In this document: positions 50,982 through 60,434 of the stretch, one piece after another
Numbering within the stretch: position 1 is the first letter of the stretch
Layout: each line of letters starts with the position of its first letter
Source of the DNA: Hyphomicrobiales bacterium
Lineage (GTDB): Bacteria > Pseudomonadota > Alphaproteobacteria > Rickettsiales > JACKKO01
Reading direction: 5' to 3'
Assembly (NCBI GenBank): GCA_024236395.1
Contig: JACKKO010000001.1
Span: forward strand, 186,001 to 250,000
DNA length: 64,000 nucleotides
Notes under the pieces: generated by a model
What the model was told of the DNA's origin: nothing
Database searches by the model: none
Seen by the model: the letters and a program-made list of their open reading frames with translations, nothing else
Translations under genes and position numbers: made by a program

Positions 50982-52277
50982 ATGCAATTGTTACTGATCG
51001 GCAGTGGTGGCAGGGAACATGCCCTGGCATGGGCACTTTCCCGCTCGCCACAGGTATCGGCACTCTATAGCCTGCTAGGAAACGGGGGAATTCACCGTAT
51101 TGCACAGCCAGTGACCGTACCTGCCGATGACTTTGCGGCGATTGCGGACTGGTGTAAAGCACATTCCATTGATTATGTGGTGGTGGGGCCGGAAGCCCCG
51201 CTGGTGGAGGGTATTGCGGATGTGCTGGAAGCGGCGGGTATTAAGGTGTTTGGTCCCTCCAAAGCGGCATCGCAGCTGGAAGGCTCTAAGCATTTCACGA
51301 AGGAAATCTGTTTTAAATATGGCATTCCCACCGCGGCGTCCGGCAGTTTTACCGATGCCAAGGGCGCCAAAGCCTATATCCGGCAGCAGGGTGCGCCGAT
51401 TGTGGTCAAAGCCGATGGGCTGGCCGCCGGCAAGGGTGTTATTATGGCGGAAACCGAGGCCGAAGCACTGGAAGCCGTGGATACGATTTTTGAGGGGAAA
51501 TTCGGTGCGGCGGGCCGCCGGGTCGTCATTGAGGAATGGCTGATTGGAGAAGAAGCGAGCTTCTTTGCCGTAGCGGATGGGGAGCATGTAGTGGCGATTG
51601 GTGCCGCGCAGGATCATAAACGCATTGGCGAAGGGGATACTGGCCCCAATACCGGTGGGATGGGAACCTATTCCCCCACCCCGGCGCTGGGCGATGCCCA
51701 GGTGGAAGAGGTAATGGAGACCATTATTCGCCCCACTGTGGAAGGGCTGAAGAAAGAAGGTGCGCCGTATCGTGGCATTCTGTTTGCCGGGCTGATGATG
51801 ACCAAGGACGGGCCAAAATTGCTGGAGTATAATATCCGCTTTGGTGACCCGGAGGCACAGGTGCTGATCCCGCGTCTGGAAACCGATCTGGTGGAAATTA
51901 TTACCCATACCTGTGCCGGCACGCTGGATCGGCTTCAGGTGAAGTTGCACGATCAGTCTGCCCTGTGCGTAGTGATGGCATCCAAGGGGTATCCGGGGGA
52001 CTACGTGAAGGGAACCGTGATTGATAATCTGGACGCGGCGGAAGCTTTGGAGAATACGCTGATTTTTCATGCCGGCACGGCGAAAGAGGGTGACACATGG
52101 AAGGCCACCGGGGGCCGGGTGCTAGGGGTAACCGGGCTGGGTGTGGATATACAAACTGCGCAGGCAAATGCGTATCGCGCCGTGCAAACGATCAACTGGC
52201 CAGAGGGGATCTACCGTCGTGATATTGGATGGCGTGCATTAGAAAAAGAAAAGAAAAATCAGAAGGAGGCATCATAA
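50982..52277 (+). CDS. purD: Phosphoribosylamine-glycine ligase
   Basis: 431 residues from the ATG at 50982, where the conserved sequence starts (MQLLLIGSGGREHALAWALS). ATP-grasp core: GPSKAASQLEGSKHFTKEIC, VVKADGLAAGKGVIMAETEA, HKRIGEGDTGPNTGGMGTYS, LEYNIRFGDPEAQVLIPRLE. It makes GAR in purine synthesis. GGGAG lies 9 bases upstream. The sco1 gene starts 1 base after its stop. Confidence 0.96.
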   Translation: MQLLLIGSGGREHALAWALSRSPQVSALYSLLGNGGIHRIAQPVTVPADDFAAIADWCKAHSIDYVVVGPEAPLVEGIADVLEAAGIKVFGPSKAASQLEGSKHFTKEICFKYGIPTAASGSFTDAKGAKAYIRQQGAPIVVKADGLAAGKGVIMAETEAEALEAVDTIFEGKFGAAGRRVVIEEWLIGEEASFFAVADGEHVVAIGAAQDHKRIGEGDTGPNTGGMGTYSPTPALGDAQVEEVMETIIRPTVEGLKKEGAPYRGILFAGLMMTKDGPKLLEYNIRFGDPEAQVLIPRLETDLVEIITHTCAGTLDRLQVKLHDQSALCVVMASKGYPGDYVKGTVIDNLDAAEALENTLIFHAGTAKEGDTWKATGGRVLGVTGLGVDIQTAQANAYRAVQTINWPEGIYRRDIGWRALEKEKKNQKEAS

Positions 52278-52278
52278 C

Positions 52279-52917
52279 ATGCGTATATTTCTAACCATTA
52301 TTATGGTCATTGCGGTCATTGTGGGTGTGCTGACGTTCTTTATGCCAAAGCACCCGCAAAATGGGTTGGTGAAAGAGGCCGAAAAGGTTTCCGTGCAGGA
52401 GCAAAAATCTGCAGGAGAAGCTGCCATTGGCGGGACGTTTACCCTGCTTAACCAGGACGGAAAAACAGTAAAGGATACCGACCTGAACGGTAAGCCATCA
52501 CTGGTCTTTTTCGGATTTACCCATTGCCCGGATATCTGCCCGACCGGGCTACTGACCCTGACACAAGTGATGGAAACGCTTGGCGAAAATGCGAATGTGA
52601 CGCCGGTCTTTATCTCCGTGGATCCGGAGCGGGATACGGTGGCACGGATGAAAGAATACCTGACAAATTTTCATCCCAGTATCGTGGGGCTGACCGGTGG
52701 TCGCGCGGCAGTAGATCAGGTAATTCAAGCGTATAAAGTCTACGCCAAGAAACAACCGGGAGAAACCGAGCAAAGCTATATGATGGATCATTCCGGGTTT
52801 ATTTACCTGATGGATGCAGATGGGAAGTACCAGGCGCATTTTGCACATAATGCCCCGGTGGAATCAATCGTGGAGAAAGTGCAGGCATTAGATGCCAAAG
52901 GAACTGCGGCGCAGTAA
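52279..52917 (+). CDS. SCO1/SenC family copper/thiol protein
   Basis: 212 residues. An N-terminal membrane anchor (about 3-24) is followed by a thioredoxin-like SCO domain: FFGFTHCPDICPTGLLTL carries the CxxxC copper site, VFISVDPERDT follows, and the conserved His is in YMMDHSGFIYLMD. It delivers copper to, or reduces, the CuA site of cytochrome oxidase in the periplasm. It overlaps the PCu(A)C-like gene by TAATG, and both follow purD closely, so the three may be cotranscribed. Confidence 0.93.
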   Translation: MRIFLTIIMVIAVIVGVLTFFMPKHPQNGLVKEAEKVSVQEQKSAGEAAIGGTFTLLNQDGKTVKDTDLNGKPSLVFFGFTHCPDICPTGLLTLTQVMETLGENANVTPVFISVDPERDTVARMKEYLTNFHPSIVGLTGGRAAVDQVIQAYKVYAKKQPGETEQSYMMDHSGFIYLMDADGKYQAHFAHNAPVESIVEKVQALDAKGTAAQ

Positions 52918-53432
52918 TGCGGTGGCTCGTTTACACATTTTCTTTCGTGCTGGTGCTGGTAGGGGTATTGCCTGCCTTGGCGGCGGGTACACACCCGCTG
53001 GATCGGCAGCACCGGCAACAGATTAACCGGCTGTTTGGGGATGCTGAACGTGATCTGCAACGGCTTCAGGGTATTAAAATAAGTGATGGATGGATGTATG
53101 CTACGCGAGTGGAACACCGTGCATCAGCGGGGTTTATCACGATCAGCAATTATCAGGAACAGGATGATGCGCTGATTGGTGCCTCCTCACCGCTGGCAGA
53201 AAAAATACAGTTACAGTTGCATACCAAAGCCGGTGATATATTACGGGTGCGCGAAATACAATCGTTCGTGATCCCGAAAGGGGCGATGATACGATTCTCG
53301 CCGGGGGCAGAGCAATTATTGTTTATGCAGATTCACCAGCCACTGGATGCAGGGATGCGCGTGCCGGTAACATTGCGGTTCCGCAATGCCGGGGCGATAC
53401 AAACAGAGCTGGTGGTAAAGGACATGATGTAA
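52917..53432 (+). CDS. PCu(A)C-like periplasmic protein with altered copper ligands
   Basis: 171 residues with a signal peptide (LVYTFSFVLVLVGVLPALAA). About 40 extra residues precede the PCu(A)C-like fold, which begins ASAGFITISNYQEQDDALIG and continues ASSPLAEKIQLQLHTKAGDI. Ordinary members have HxM after AEKVEL and another Met/His pair later; here the site reads QLQLHTK and the later one LLFMQIHQPLDAG, so the canonical H/M set is incomplete. It may bind copper differently or serve another role. Its linkage to sco1 supports oxidase copper delivery. Confidence 0.8.
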   Translation: MRWLVYTFSFVLVLVGVLPALAAGTHPLDRQHRQQINRLFGDAERDLQRLQGIKISDGWMYATRVEHRASAGFITISNYQEQDDALIGASSPLAEKIQLQLHTKAGDILRVREIQSFVIPKGAMIRFSPGAEQLLFMQIHQPLDAGMRVPVTLRFRNAGAIQTELVVKDMM

Positions 53433-53440
53433 AGGAGAGG

Positions 53441-54388
53441 ATGATGACACAAGCATGGGTATTTCCAGGACAAGGCTCGCAAGCGGTGGGAATGGGGAAG
53501 GCATTATACGACACATTCACGGAAGCAAAAGAAGTGTTCCAGGAAGTGGATGATGTGCTGAGCCAGGAACTGTCCACCCTAATCTTTGAAGGGCCGATGG
53601 AGGAACTGACACTTACCGCAAATACGCAACCAGCCTTGATGGCGGTATCACTTGCGGTGGCACGCGTACTGGAAAAGCAAAGCGGTAAAACACTGGCTGA
53701 GATGGCTTCCTATGTTGCCGGGCACTCACTGGGGGAATATGCCGCGCTGGCTGCTGCCGGGAGTTTCTCGCTGGCCGATACAGCACGGCTGTTACGCATT
53801 CGTGGTGAAGCCATGCAGGCTGCCGTACCGGCCGGGCAAGGGGGCATGGGGGCATTGATTGGTGCTGATCTCGCACAGGCCGAAGCGATTGCACAGGAGG
53901 CAGCACAGGGGGATGTGCTACAGGTTGCGAATGATAACTCGCCGGGGCAGATTGTCTTAAGCGGCGCCAAAGCAGCGGTGGAACGTGTGGCTGAGATTGC
54001 CGCGACGCATGGCATCAAACGGTTTGTGCCGTTGCCGGTTAGTGCGCCGTTCCATTCCGCACTGATGCAGCCCGCCGCCGAGCGCATGCGTGAAGCGCTA
54101 GCGGAAGTGCAGGTGCAGGCGCCGTCGGTGCCATTGATTGCCAATGTAACAACCGCTGAAACAACCGACCCGGATACGATCCGGGTGCAGCTGGTGGAAC
54201 AGGTGACCGGTCGGGTGCGGTGGCGTGAGAGCCTGTTGGTGCTGGCGGAAAAAGGGGTCGCCCATACGGTGGAGCTTGGGGCAGGGAAAGTGCTTGCCGG
54301 CTTGACGAAACGCACCGTGAAGGATATGGAAGCCACATCAATTGGTACACCGGAAGAAGTTGAAGCCTATTTGAAGCAATGGGCATAA
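53441..54388 (+). CDS. fabD: Malonyl-CoA:ACP transacylase
   Basis: 315 residues (ATGs at 53441 and 53444 are both possible). It starts TQAWVFPGQGSQAVGMGKAL; the nucleophile Ser is in YVAGHSLGEYAALAAAG, and the catalytic His in VSAPFHSALMQPAA. It loads malonyl onto ACP. AAGGAGAGG precedes the start. It heads the fabD-fabG-acpP-fabF-mltG cluster typical of many bacteria. Confidence 0.96.
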   Translation: MMTQAWVFPGQGSQAVGMGKALYDTFTEAKEVFQEVDDVLSQELSTLIFEGPMEELTLTANTQPALMAVSLAVARVLEKQSGKTLAEMASYVAGHSLGEYAALAAAGSFSLADTARLLRIRGEAMQAAVPAGQGGMGALIGADLAQAEAIAQEAAQGDVLQVANDNSPGQIVLSGAKAAVERVAEIAATHGIKRFVPLPVSAPFHSALMQPAAERMREALAEVQVQAPSVPLIANVTTAETTDPDTIRVQLVEQVTGRVRWRESLLVLAEKGVAHTVELGAGKVLAGLTKRTVKDMEATSIGTPEEVEAYLKQWA

Positions 54389-54400
54389 GAAGGGAACGTC

Positions 54401-55141
54401 ATGTTTACACTTGAAGGAAAGAAAGCGCTGGTCACCGGAGCAAGTGGCGGTATTGGTGGTGCGATTGCCAAAGCGTTATACGCACAGGGTGCGGATGTTG
54501 CCCTCTCGGGCACGCGTACGGAAAAACTGGAAGAACAAGCGGCGGGCATGGAGGCCGCACGTCGGCATATTCTGCCATGTGATCTTTCTAATATGGAGTT
54601 GGTGAAGAAACTGGCGGCTGATGCCGAAACAGCAATGGGGCAGGTGGATATTCTCATCTGCAATGCCGGTATCACACAAGACAACCTCTTCATGCGTATG
54701 AGCGATGAGGAATGGCAAAATGTGCTGACCGTGAATCTCACCTCGGCCTTTACGCTTAGTAAGGCATTATTGCGCGGCATGATGAAACGACGCTTCGGAC
54801 GTATTATCGGTATTACCTCTGTGGTGGGGAGTATGGGCAATCCTGGTCAGGCAAACTATGCTGCCTCCAAAGCTGGAATGACCGGGATGATGAAATCTCT
54901 GGGTGCGGAAGTGGCCAGCCGGGGGATTACGGCCAACTGTATTGCTCCGGGATTTATCCGTACCGCGATGACCGATAAGCTCAATGATGCGCAAAAAGAA
55001 GCGATGTTAAAGGCCATTCCCTTGGGAAAATTCGGGGAAGCGGAGGATATTGCGGCTGCTTCGGTCTATTTAGCAAGTGAAGAAAGTCGTTATATTACAG
55101 GGCAAACGTTGCATATCAACGGCGGCATGTTGATGGTTTAG
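54401..55141 (+). CDS. fabG: 3-oxoacyl-ACP reductase
   Basis: 246 residues, short-chain dehydrogenase. NADP loop VTGASGGIGGAIA, NAG motif in LICNAGITQDNLFMRM, and the Ser-Tyr-Lys triad in ITSVVGSMGNPGQANYAASK. It ends at the FabG signature GQTLHINGGMLMV. It reduces 3-oxoacyl-ACP. AAGGGAACG precedes the ATG, 12 bases after the fabD stop. Confidence 0.97.
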   Translation: MFTLEGKKALVTGASGGIGGAIAKALYAQGADVALSGTRTEKLEEQAAGMEAARRHILPCDLSNMELVKKLAADAETAMGQVDILICNAGITQDNLFMRMSDEEWQNVLTVNLTSAFTLSKALLRGMMKRRFGRIIGITSVVGSMGNPGQANYAASKAGMTGMMKSLGAEVASRGITANCIAPGFIRTAMTDKLNDAQKEAMLKAIPLGKFGEAEDIAAASVYLASEESRYITGQTLHINGGMLMV

Positions 55142-55172
55142 GGAAAAAAAACCGTTTGGATGCTGCACGTGG

Positions 55173-55201
55173 TTGATTTTTCCGGAAACTCTGTCTAGAG
55201 T
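55173..55201 (+). promoter_or_regulatory. Sigma-70-type promoter of acpP
   Basis: TTGATT (55173-55178), 17 bases, TAGAGT (55196-55201), in the 103-base gap between fabG and acpP. The predicted start near 55208 leaves a leader of about 37 bases. A separate strong promoter for acpP is common because ACP is needed in large amounts. Confidence 0.6.
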
Positions 55202-55244
55202 GCCGGGAAATTTAGTTCGAAACCTTTGGAAAGGATACGGTTCT

Positions 55245-55481
55245 ATGAGTGATATTGAAGCGCGCGTGAAAAAGATCGTTGCCGAACATCTCGATGTAGA
55301 GGAAGGCAAGATTACCAAGAACGCAAGTTTCACCGATGATCTGGGGGCCGATAGCCTGGATCAGGTGGAGTTGGTGATGGCATTTGAAGAAGAATTCGGG
55401 ATTGAGATTCCGGATGAAGCCGCGGAAAAAATCAGTACCGTGGAAGATGCCGTGAACTATATTTCTGAAAATTCCAACTAG
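55245..55481 (+). CDS. acpP: Acyl carrier protein
   Basis: 78 residues from the ATG at 55245. The phosphopantetheine Ser is in LGADSLDQVELVMAFEEEFG, followed by IEIPDEAAEKISTVEDAVNY, nearly identical to E. coli ACP. GGAAAGGATACGG precedes the start. It carries the growing acyl chain for all Fab enzymes nearby and for lipid A acylation. Confidence 0.98.
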   Translation: MSDIEARVKKIVAEHLDVEEGKITKNASFTDDLGADSLDQVELVMAFEEEFGIEIPDEAAEKISTVEDAVNYISENSN

Positions 55482-55533
55482 CCTATAGTTGGGCTTCAGA
55501 AATCGCTTACGATTTCTGTCTGGAACGGTTTCC

Positions 55534-56793
55534 ATGCGGCGTGTTGTTATTACAGGTCTGGGGTTGGTTACACCGCTTGGGTGTGGCATTTCGCACGTCT
55601 GGCAACAGCTGATTGCCGGTAAATCCGGAATTGGAAAAATCACCCGGTTTGATACGACAGATTTTGTTTGCCAGATTGCCGGTGAAGTGCCGCGTGGGGA
55701 TGCCGAGGGAGACTTCAATGCCGATACCTGGATTGCTCCCAAAGAACAGAAAAAAATGGATCTGTTCATCCAGTACGGTATTGCGGCGGCTGTGCAGGCA
55801 GTAGAAGATGCTGGTTGGACCCCGGAAGATGAATCCGAACAGGATCGTACCGGGGTGCTGATTGGTTCCGGAATTGGCGGTTTGCCGCTCATTGAGGAAA
55901 CCGTCCTGACAATGAAAGAAAAGGGACCAAAGCGGGTGAGCCCGTTTTTTATCCCTGCCTCACTAATTAATCTGACATCCGGCCATGTCTCCATGCGTTA
56001 CGGGTTCCGTGGGCCAAACCATTCGGTCGTCACGGCCTGTTCCACAGGAGCGCATGCCATTGGGGATGCCACACGGTTAATCCAGCATGGGGATGCGGAT
56101 GTGATGATTGCCGGCAGCAGCGAAGGAGCATTAAGCCCGGTGGGTGTTGCCGGGTTTGCAGCAGCACGGGCATTATGCACCTCTTATAATGATCGTCCAA
56201 CAGAAGGTTCCCGGCCGTGGGATAAAAACCGTGATGGATTCGTGATGGGTGAAGGTGCCGGAGTGGTGGTGCTGGAAGAATACGAACATGCCAAAAAGCG
56301 CGGGGCGAAAATCTATGCTGAGGTGGCTGGTTATGGGCTTTCCGGTGATGCCTATCATATTACCTCACCGCACCCGGAAGGGCGTGGTGGGAAAGCGGCG
56401 ATGCGTGCGGCACTGAAGAATGCTGAAATGAACCCGGAAGAAATTGATTACATCAATGCGCATGGTACCTCAACGCCGATGGGAGATATGATTGAGCTCA
56501 ATGCGGTGAAGAGTGTCTTCGGTGATGCAGCAATGAAACTTTCCATGTCTTCCACGAAATCAGCAATTGCCCATTTACTGGGTGGTGCCGGAAGTGTAGA
56601 AGCCATCTTCTGTGTGCTTGCCATGCAGCATGGTGTGGTGCCGCCGACCTTGAACTTGCACGATCCGGATGAGGGTAGCGAAGGGATAGACCTGGTGCCG
56701 CTTAAGTCAAAGGAACGCCCGGTACGGGCCGCCCTTTCTAATTCCTTTGGATTCGGTGGAACCAACGCCAGCCTGATTCTGAAACAGGTATAA
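55534..56793 (+). CDS. fabF: 3-oxoacyl-ACP synthase II
   Basis: 419 residues from the ATG at 55534 (MRRVVITGLGLVTPLGCGIS). The catalytic Cys is in SVVTACSTGAHAIGDA, the two His are in INAHGTSTPMGD and AIAHLLGGAGSVEAI, and the end reads NSFGFGGTNASL. It elongates acyl-ACP with malonyl-ACP. Its stop is 5 bases before mltG. Confidence 0.97.
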   Translation: MRRVVITGLGLVTPLGCGISHVWQQLIAGKSGIGKITRFDTTDFVCQIAGEVPRGDAEGDFNADTWIAPKEQKKMDLFIQYGIAAAVQAVEDAGWTPEDESEQDRTGVLIGSGIGGLPLIEETVLTMKEKGPKRVSPFFIPASLINLTSGHVSMRYGFRGPNHSVVTACSTGAHAIGDATRLIQHGDADVMIAGSSEGALSPVGVAGFAAARALCTSYNDRPTEGSRPWDKNRDGFVMGEGAGVVVLEEYEHAKKRGAKIYAEVAGYGLSGDAYHITSPHPEGRGGKAAMRAALKNAEMNPEEIDYINAHGTSTPMGDMIELNAVKSVFGDAAMKLSMSSTKSAIAHLLGGAGSVEAIFCVLAMQHGVVPPTLNLHDPDEGSEGIDLVPLKSKERPVRAALSNSFGFGGTNASLILKQV

Positions 56794-56798
56794 TTTCT

Positions 56799-57791
56799 AT
56801 GAAAACTATCCGTATGTTGCTGCTGCTTGGTCTGGCGGCAATCGCCTTCATGCTTGGGATGCTTTATTATTATAGCGAACGTCCCGGTCCTTCCCAGCAG
56901 GATGTATATGTGCTGATACCCCCGGGCAGCACGGTAGGTACTGCAGCAAACGCACTGTTAGCGCAACAGGCTATTACCCATCCGCAATTGTTTAAGGCGG
57001 TGTGGCGGCTGCGCTCTACCGGACGTTCTATCCAGGCAGGGGAATATCTGATTCCGGCAGGGGCAACACCGTATATGATATTGAAAAAGATGGTGGAAGG
57101 GGATGTATTTCTGCGCCGGATCACCATCCCGGAGGGATTTGCTACCCGTCAGCTATTAGGGCGTCTGATGAACGATTCCGTGTTGCAGGGTGAGTTGCCG
57201 CAGGACGTAACGGAAGGCACGTATTTACCGGATACGTATTATTATACCTACGGGGATACACGAAGCGAGGTGCTGGCACGTATGCATGCCGCACAGCAGA
57301 CATTGAAGGAAACACTCACCGCGCAATATACCAATCCGCCACTTTCATGGGAGAAGACGGTCATTCTGGCATCCATCGTGGAACGGGAAACGCCTAAGGC
57401 GGAAGAACGGCCGCTGGTGGCTTCGGTCTTCTTAAACCGGTTACAGGTAGGAATGCCGTTGCAATCCGATCCTACGGTAATCTATGCATTGACGGAGGGT
57501 ACCATGGAAATGGTCCGTCCCCTTACCCGTGCCGACCTGAAGATTGCCTCTCCGGTCAATACATATGTTAATCCCGGTTTACCGCCGACGCCAATTTGTA
57601 ATCCTGGTAAAGCGTCTATAGAAGCGGTGATGAATCCTCAGAAAAGTAACTACTATTACTTTGTGGCAGACGGCGAAGGTGGACACTGGTTCTCCCGTAC
57701 ATTAGAGGAGCATAATCAGAATGTTGCAAGATATCGCAAGAAACTTGCTGAGCAGTCAGCCCAAACCAGTAGCACCACTACAGGAAACTAA
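56799..57791 (+). CDS. mltG: Endolytic murein transglycosylase MltG
   Basis: 330 residues. One N-terminal membrane segment (about 5-26), a LysM-like region (VLIPPGSTVGTAANALLAQQ), then the YceG/MltG domain with the catalytic Glu in ILASIVERETPKAEERPLVA, QSDPTVIYALTEG, and NTYVNPGLPPTPICNPGKAS. It cuts nascent glycan strands at the inner membrane. It normally follows fabF in this cluster. No clear ribosome-binding site. Its stop codon overlaps the convergent trkH stop. Confidence 0.95.
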   Translation: MKTIRMLLLLGLAAIAFMLGMLYYYSERPGPSQQDVYVLIPPGSTVGTAANALLAQQAITHPQLFKAVWRLRSTGRSIQAGEYLIPAGATPYMILKKMVEGDVFLRRITIPEGFATRQLLGRLMNDSVLQGELPQDVTEGTYLPDTYYYTYGDTRSEVLARMHAAQQTLKETLTAQYTNPPLSWEKTVILASIVERETPKAEERPLVASVFLNRLQVGMPLQSDPTVIYALTEGTMEMVRPLTRADLKIASPVNTYVNPGLPPTPICNPGKASIEAVMNPQKSNYYYFVADGEGGHWFSRTLEEHNQNVARYRKKLAEQSAQTSSTTTGN

Positions 57792-59236
57792 TTACGCCAG
57801 AAATAGGGCGAAAACAGAATCAGGACGGTAAAGATTTCCAACCGCCCGATAAGCATTCCAAATGCCAACATCCATTTCGCAATATCGGTCAGGTCGCTAA
57901 AATTGCCTGCAGGTCCTACGATTTCACCCAGACCAGGGCCAAGATTCGCCAATGCACTGGCCGCAGCACTCATACTGGTAATGTAGTCCAGTCCGGTAAG
58001 GGAAAGCAGTATGGCGAGTGAAGTAAAGAAAAACGCAAATAAAATAAAGAAACTCAGTACCGAACTGATGATGGTTTCTTCCAGTGGCTTATTGTTATAG
58101 AGCGGGCGAAATATTCCATGTGGCTGCACCAGCCGGTTAAGCTGGACTTTTGCGGTTTCAAACAATACCTGATAGCGGAAGATTTTTATGCCTCCTGCCG
58201 TGGAGCCCGTACATCCTCCGGTGACGGAAAAGAGGAAGAAAAACAAAATGGCAAAACTACCCCATTGTCCGTAATCATCTGAGGCGTATCCCGTGGTGGT
58301 AATCACGGAAACGACGTTGAAACTGGATAGACGAATGGCCTCCAGAAGGTAGTAGCCCCGGAAGAAATAAAGCCAGCAGGTGATTGCAATAATACAGCCA
58401 AACGTAATAAACAGATACCAGCGTACCTGCATATCCCGCCATAATACCATTGGCCGTCCCCGGAAGAATTGAATGTAAAGCACAAAGGGGACGCCGCTAA
58501 ACAGCATAAAAAAGAACAGTACTGTTTCAATCTTAATACTATCGTAATACAGAATGGAAGCATCATGGGTAGAGAAGCCACCGGTAGCCACAGTGGTCAT
58601 GGCATGACAGATAGCGTCAAAGCCACTCATCCCTGCCAGCCACAGACAGGTGGCGCAGAATAGGGTGAGGAAGATATAAAACCCCCCGATGGCGGCTGCA
58701 AACTGCTTCGCTCTCGGCAGAACTTTCTCGGAACGGTCCGATGATTCAGTACGGAAAAGCTGCATCCCGCCAATTTTCAGAATGGGTAATACGGCCATGG
58801 CCAACACGATAATTCCAATACCCCCTAACCATTGCAGAATGGCCCGCCATAATAACAAACCCGGTGGTGCCATATCCAGCCCCACGATGACGGTGGAGCC
58901 TGTCGTAGTCAGCCCGGACATTGCTTCAAAGAATGCATCGGTATAACTTAACCCCAACCGTGCAAAGCGCAGCGGGATTGCCGCAAAAATTCCCAGCACC
59001 AGCCAGGAAAGTGTGGTAAGCACAAAAGTTTGTTTCAGGGTGATACGGCTGGTGCGGTTCTGGTTGGTGAAGATCAGTGCAATCCCCACAAATGCGGTAA
59101 AAAATGCGGAAGCCGCAAAGTTTTTCCAGTCCGGGTTCATAACGTAGTAATCTACGGCAGCAGGAATCAGCATTGCGCTGGCAAGGATTGTCAGCAGAAT
59201 ACCAATAATCAGAAATATGGGACCAAGATGTGCCAT
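57788..59236 (-). CDS. trkH: Potassium uptake protein TrkH
   Basis: 482 residues with 10-12 membrane segments. The four selectivity-filter-type loops are SGLTTTGSTVIVGLD, MTTVATGGFSTHDA, VVSVITTTGYASDD and ALANLGPGLGEI; TGGCTGSTAGGIKIFRYQ is the conserved loop before the last repeat. It forms the K+-conducting subunit and needs a TrkA-type regulator, not seen in this window. It lies alone between the convergent mltG and the OmpA-type lipoprotein gene upstream of it. Confidence 0.94.
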   Translation of the reverse strand: MAHLGPIFLIIGILLTILASAMLIPAAVDYYVMNPDWKNFAASAFFTAFVGIALIFTNQNRTSRITLKQTFVLTTLSWLVLGIFAAIPLRFARLGLSYTDAFFEAMSGLTTTGSTVIVGLDMAPPGLLLWRAILQWLGGIGIIVLAMAVLPILKIGGMQLFRTESSDRSEKVLPRAKQFAAAIGGFYIFLTLFCATCLWLAGMSGFDAICHAMTTVATGGFSTHDASILYYDSIKIETVLFFFMLFSGVPFVLYIQFFRGRPMVLWRDMQVRWYLFITFGCIIAITCWLYFFRGYYLLEAIRLSSFNVVSVITTTGYASDDYGQWGSFAILFFFLFSVTGGCTGSTAGGIKIFRYQVLFETAKVQLNRLVQPHGIFRPLYNNKPLEETIISSVLSFFILFAFFFTSLAILLSLTGLDYITSMSAAASALANLGPGLGEIVGPAGNFSDLTDIAKWMLAFGMLIGRLEIFTVLILFSPYFWRN

Positions 59237-59269
59237 GGCAGGGTTACACTTGTAATGCGCGCCTGGCCA

Positions 59270-60433
59270 CTATTCAACCAGGATTTGCACGCGGCGATTT
59301 TTTTCAGTCACGGGCGCTTCCACCTGATCCTGTTCCTCCCCAAAAGCAAAAAGCATAATTCGATCAGGGGAAATACCTTTGCGTTCCAGGTACTTGCGTA
59401 CCTCCTGTGCCCGGAGTTTAGAAAGCGTCATCGCATAAGATTCATCACCTTCCCTGGCACTATAGCCGTTCAGTGTCAGGGAGCGCTCAGAATCATGGTA
59501 AGCGGCAATAACCTGATCTAACATATTCCTGGCAGATTGGGTAAGCTCGGTACTGTTTGCATCGAAATAGACTTCATAGCGAAGCGGTGTACGACCGTTG
59601 GTCAGGGATGAATGTGCAGTTGTATTGGCGGCAGCTGCTTCGTCCATAGCGGGAGACGTGCCGGAGGTAGTTTCTTTCTGTGCATTGGTGGAGGTGATCT
59701 CCTGCTTCAGGAAAGCCGGTGCCGGGATTGCCTCAGACATACGTGTATCGGTGGCGTCTGACGCGGGAGATGTCTCTGTAGCCGAAGTTTCCTTCGCACT
59801 GTCGGTGTGGGTTGATGCGTTGTTTGTCGGAATATGGGCAGACACGTCTTTCGTTTTGGCGGGGACGGAGATGATTTCCATCGTCTCCGGAGTTGTCTGT
59901 GTGGCCTCTTCTGTGGTCGATGTATTTTCCACCACATCCCGTTCCACAGGATCCTCAATGCTGAGATAGTTCAGTGTTTCAAAGAATGCATTACGGCATG
60001 CGGCGATGTGTTCAGTCTGCCAGTTTTCTTCCAGTTCCTCCACCCAGCAATCAAAATAAGCATAAGCCTGTGCCGAAGCTTCCGGTTCCTGCTGTTTACG
60101 TTCATCGGTGACAATATGACGAATCTGACGCAGCGCCTCCTGTAATGGGGAGCGCATACTGTCTGCAATGCCCCAGGTTTCCGGGTCTTCCGGCATGACG
60201 GTTTCTCCCCGCGCTGCCTTCAGACCTTTTTGGGCAAATAGCTCAGCATCCGGCCAGTCGTAGGCCAGCGCCTCTTTTTCTGCAAGCTTCATATATTCGC
60301 GTGCCAGATACATCTGGAAATCCGTGCCTTCCAGCGTTTGTTCATGCAGCGTTTCCAGGCTGAAGCGCAGGCAACCGGTGAGCGGGAGAAGTGTTGCGAT
60401 GAGTAATAACAGCAAACAGTAACGGCGCAACAT
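59270..60433 (-). CDS. OmpA-family lipoprotein
   Basis: 387 residues from the ATG at 60433 (AAAGGG 6 bases before it). Signal peptide with lipobox LLPLTGC, so Cys 22 or so is lipidated. An N-terminal helical region follows, then a low-complexity Thr/Ala/Ser/Glu-rich linker (about 180-270). The C-terminal OmpA-like peptidoglycan-binding domain has YEVYFDANSTELTQSARNML, then LTLNGYSAREGDESYAMTLS and KLRAQEVRKYL with NRRVQI at the end. It would tether the outer membrane to the wall. It starts 1 base after iscX stops. Confidence 0.88.
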   Translation of the reverse strand: MLRRYCLLLLLIATLLPLTGCLRFSLETLHEQTLEGTDFQMYLAREYMKLAEKEALAYDWPDAELFAQKGLKAARGETVMPEDPETWGIADSMRSPLQEALRQIRHIVTDERKQQEPEASAQAYAYFDCWVEELEENWQTEHIAACRNAFFETLNYLSIEDPVERDVVENTSTTEEATQTTPETMEIISVPAKTKDVSAHIPTNNASTHTDSAKETSATETSPASDATDTRMSEAIPAPAFLKQEITSTNAQKETTSGTSPAMDEAAAANTTAHSSLTNGRTPLRYEVYFDANSTELTQSARNMLDQVIAAYHDSERSLTLNGYSAREGDESYAMTLSKLRAQEVRKYLERKGISPDRIMLFAFGEEQDQVEAPVTEKNRRVQILVE

Positions 60434-60434
60434 A

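Noticed and set aside
56789..56798. TATAAT just before the mltG ATG as a leaderless promoter
   Set aside because: It overlaps the fabF stop (GTA TAA), leaves only 4 bases to the ATG, and lacks any -35 match; likely a coincidence.
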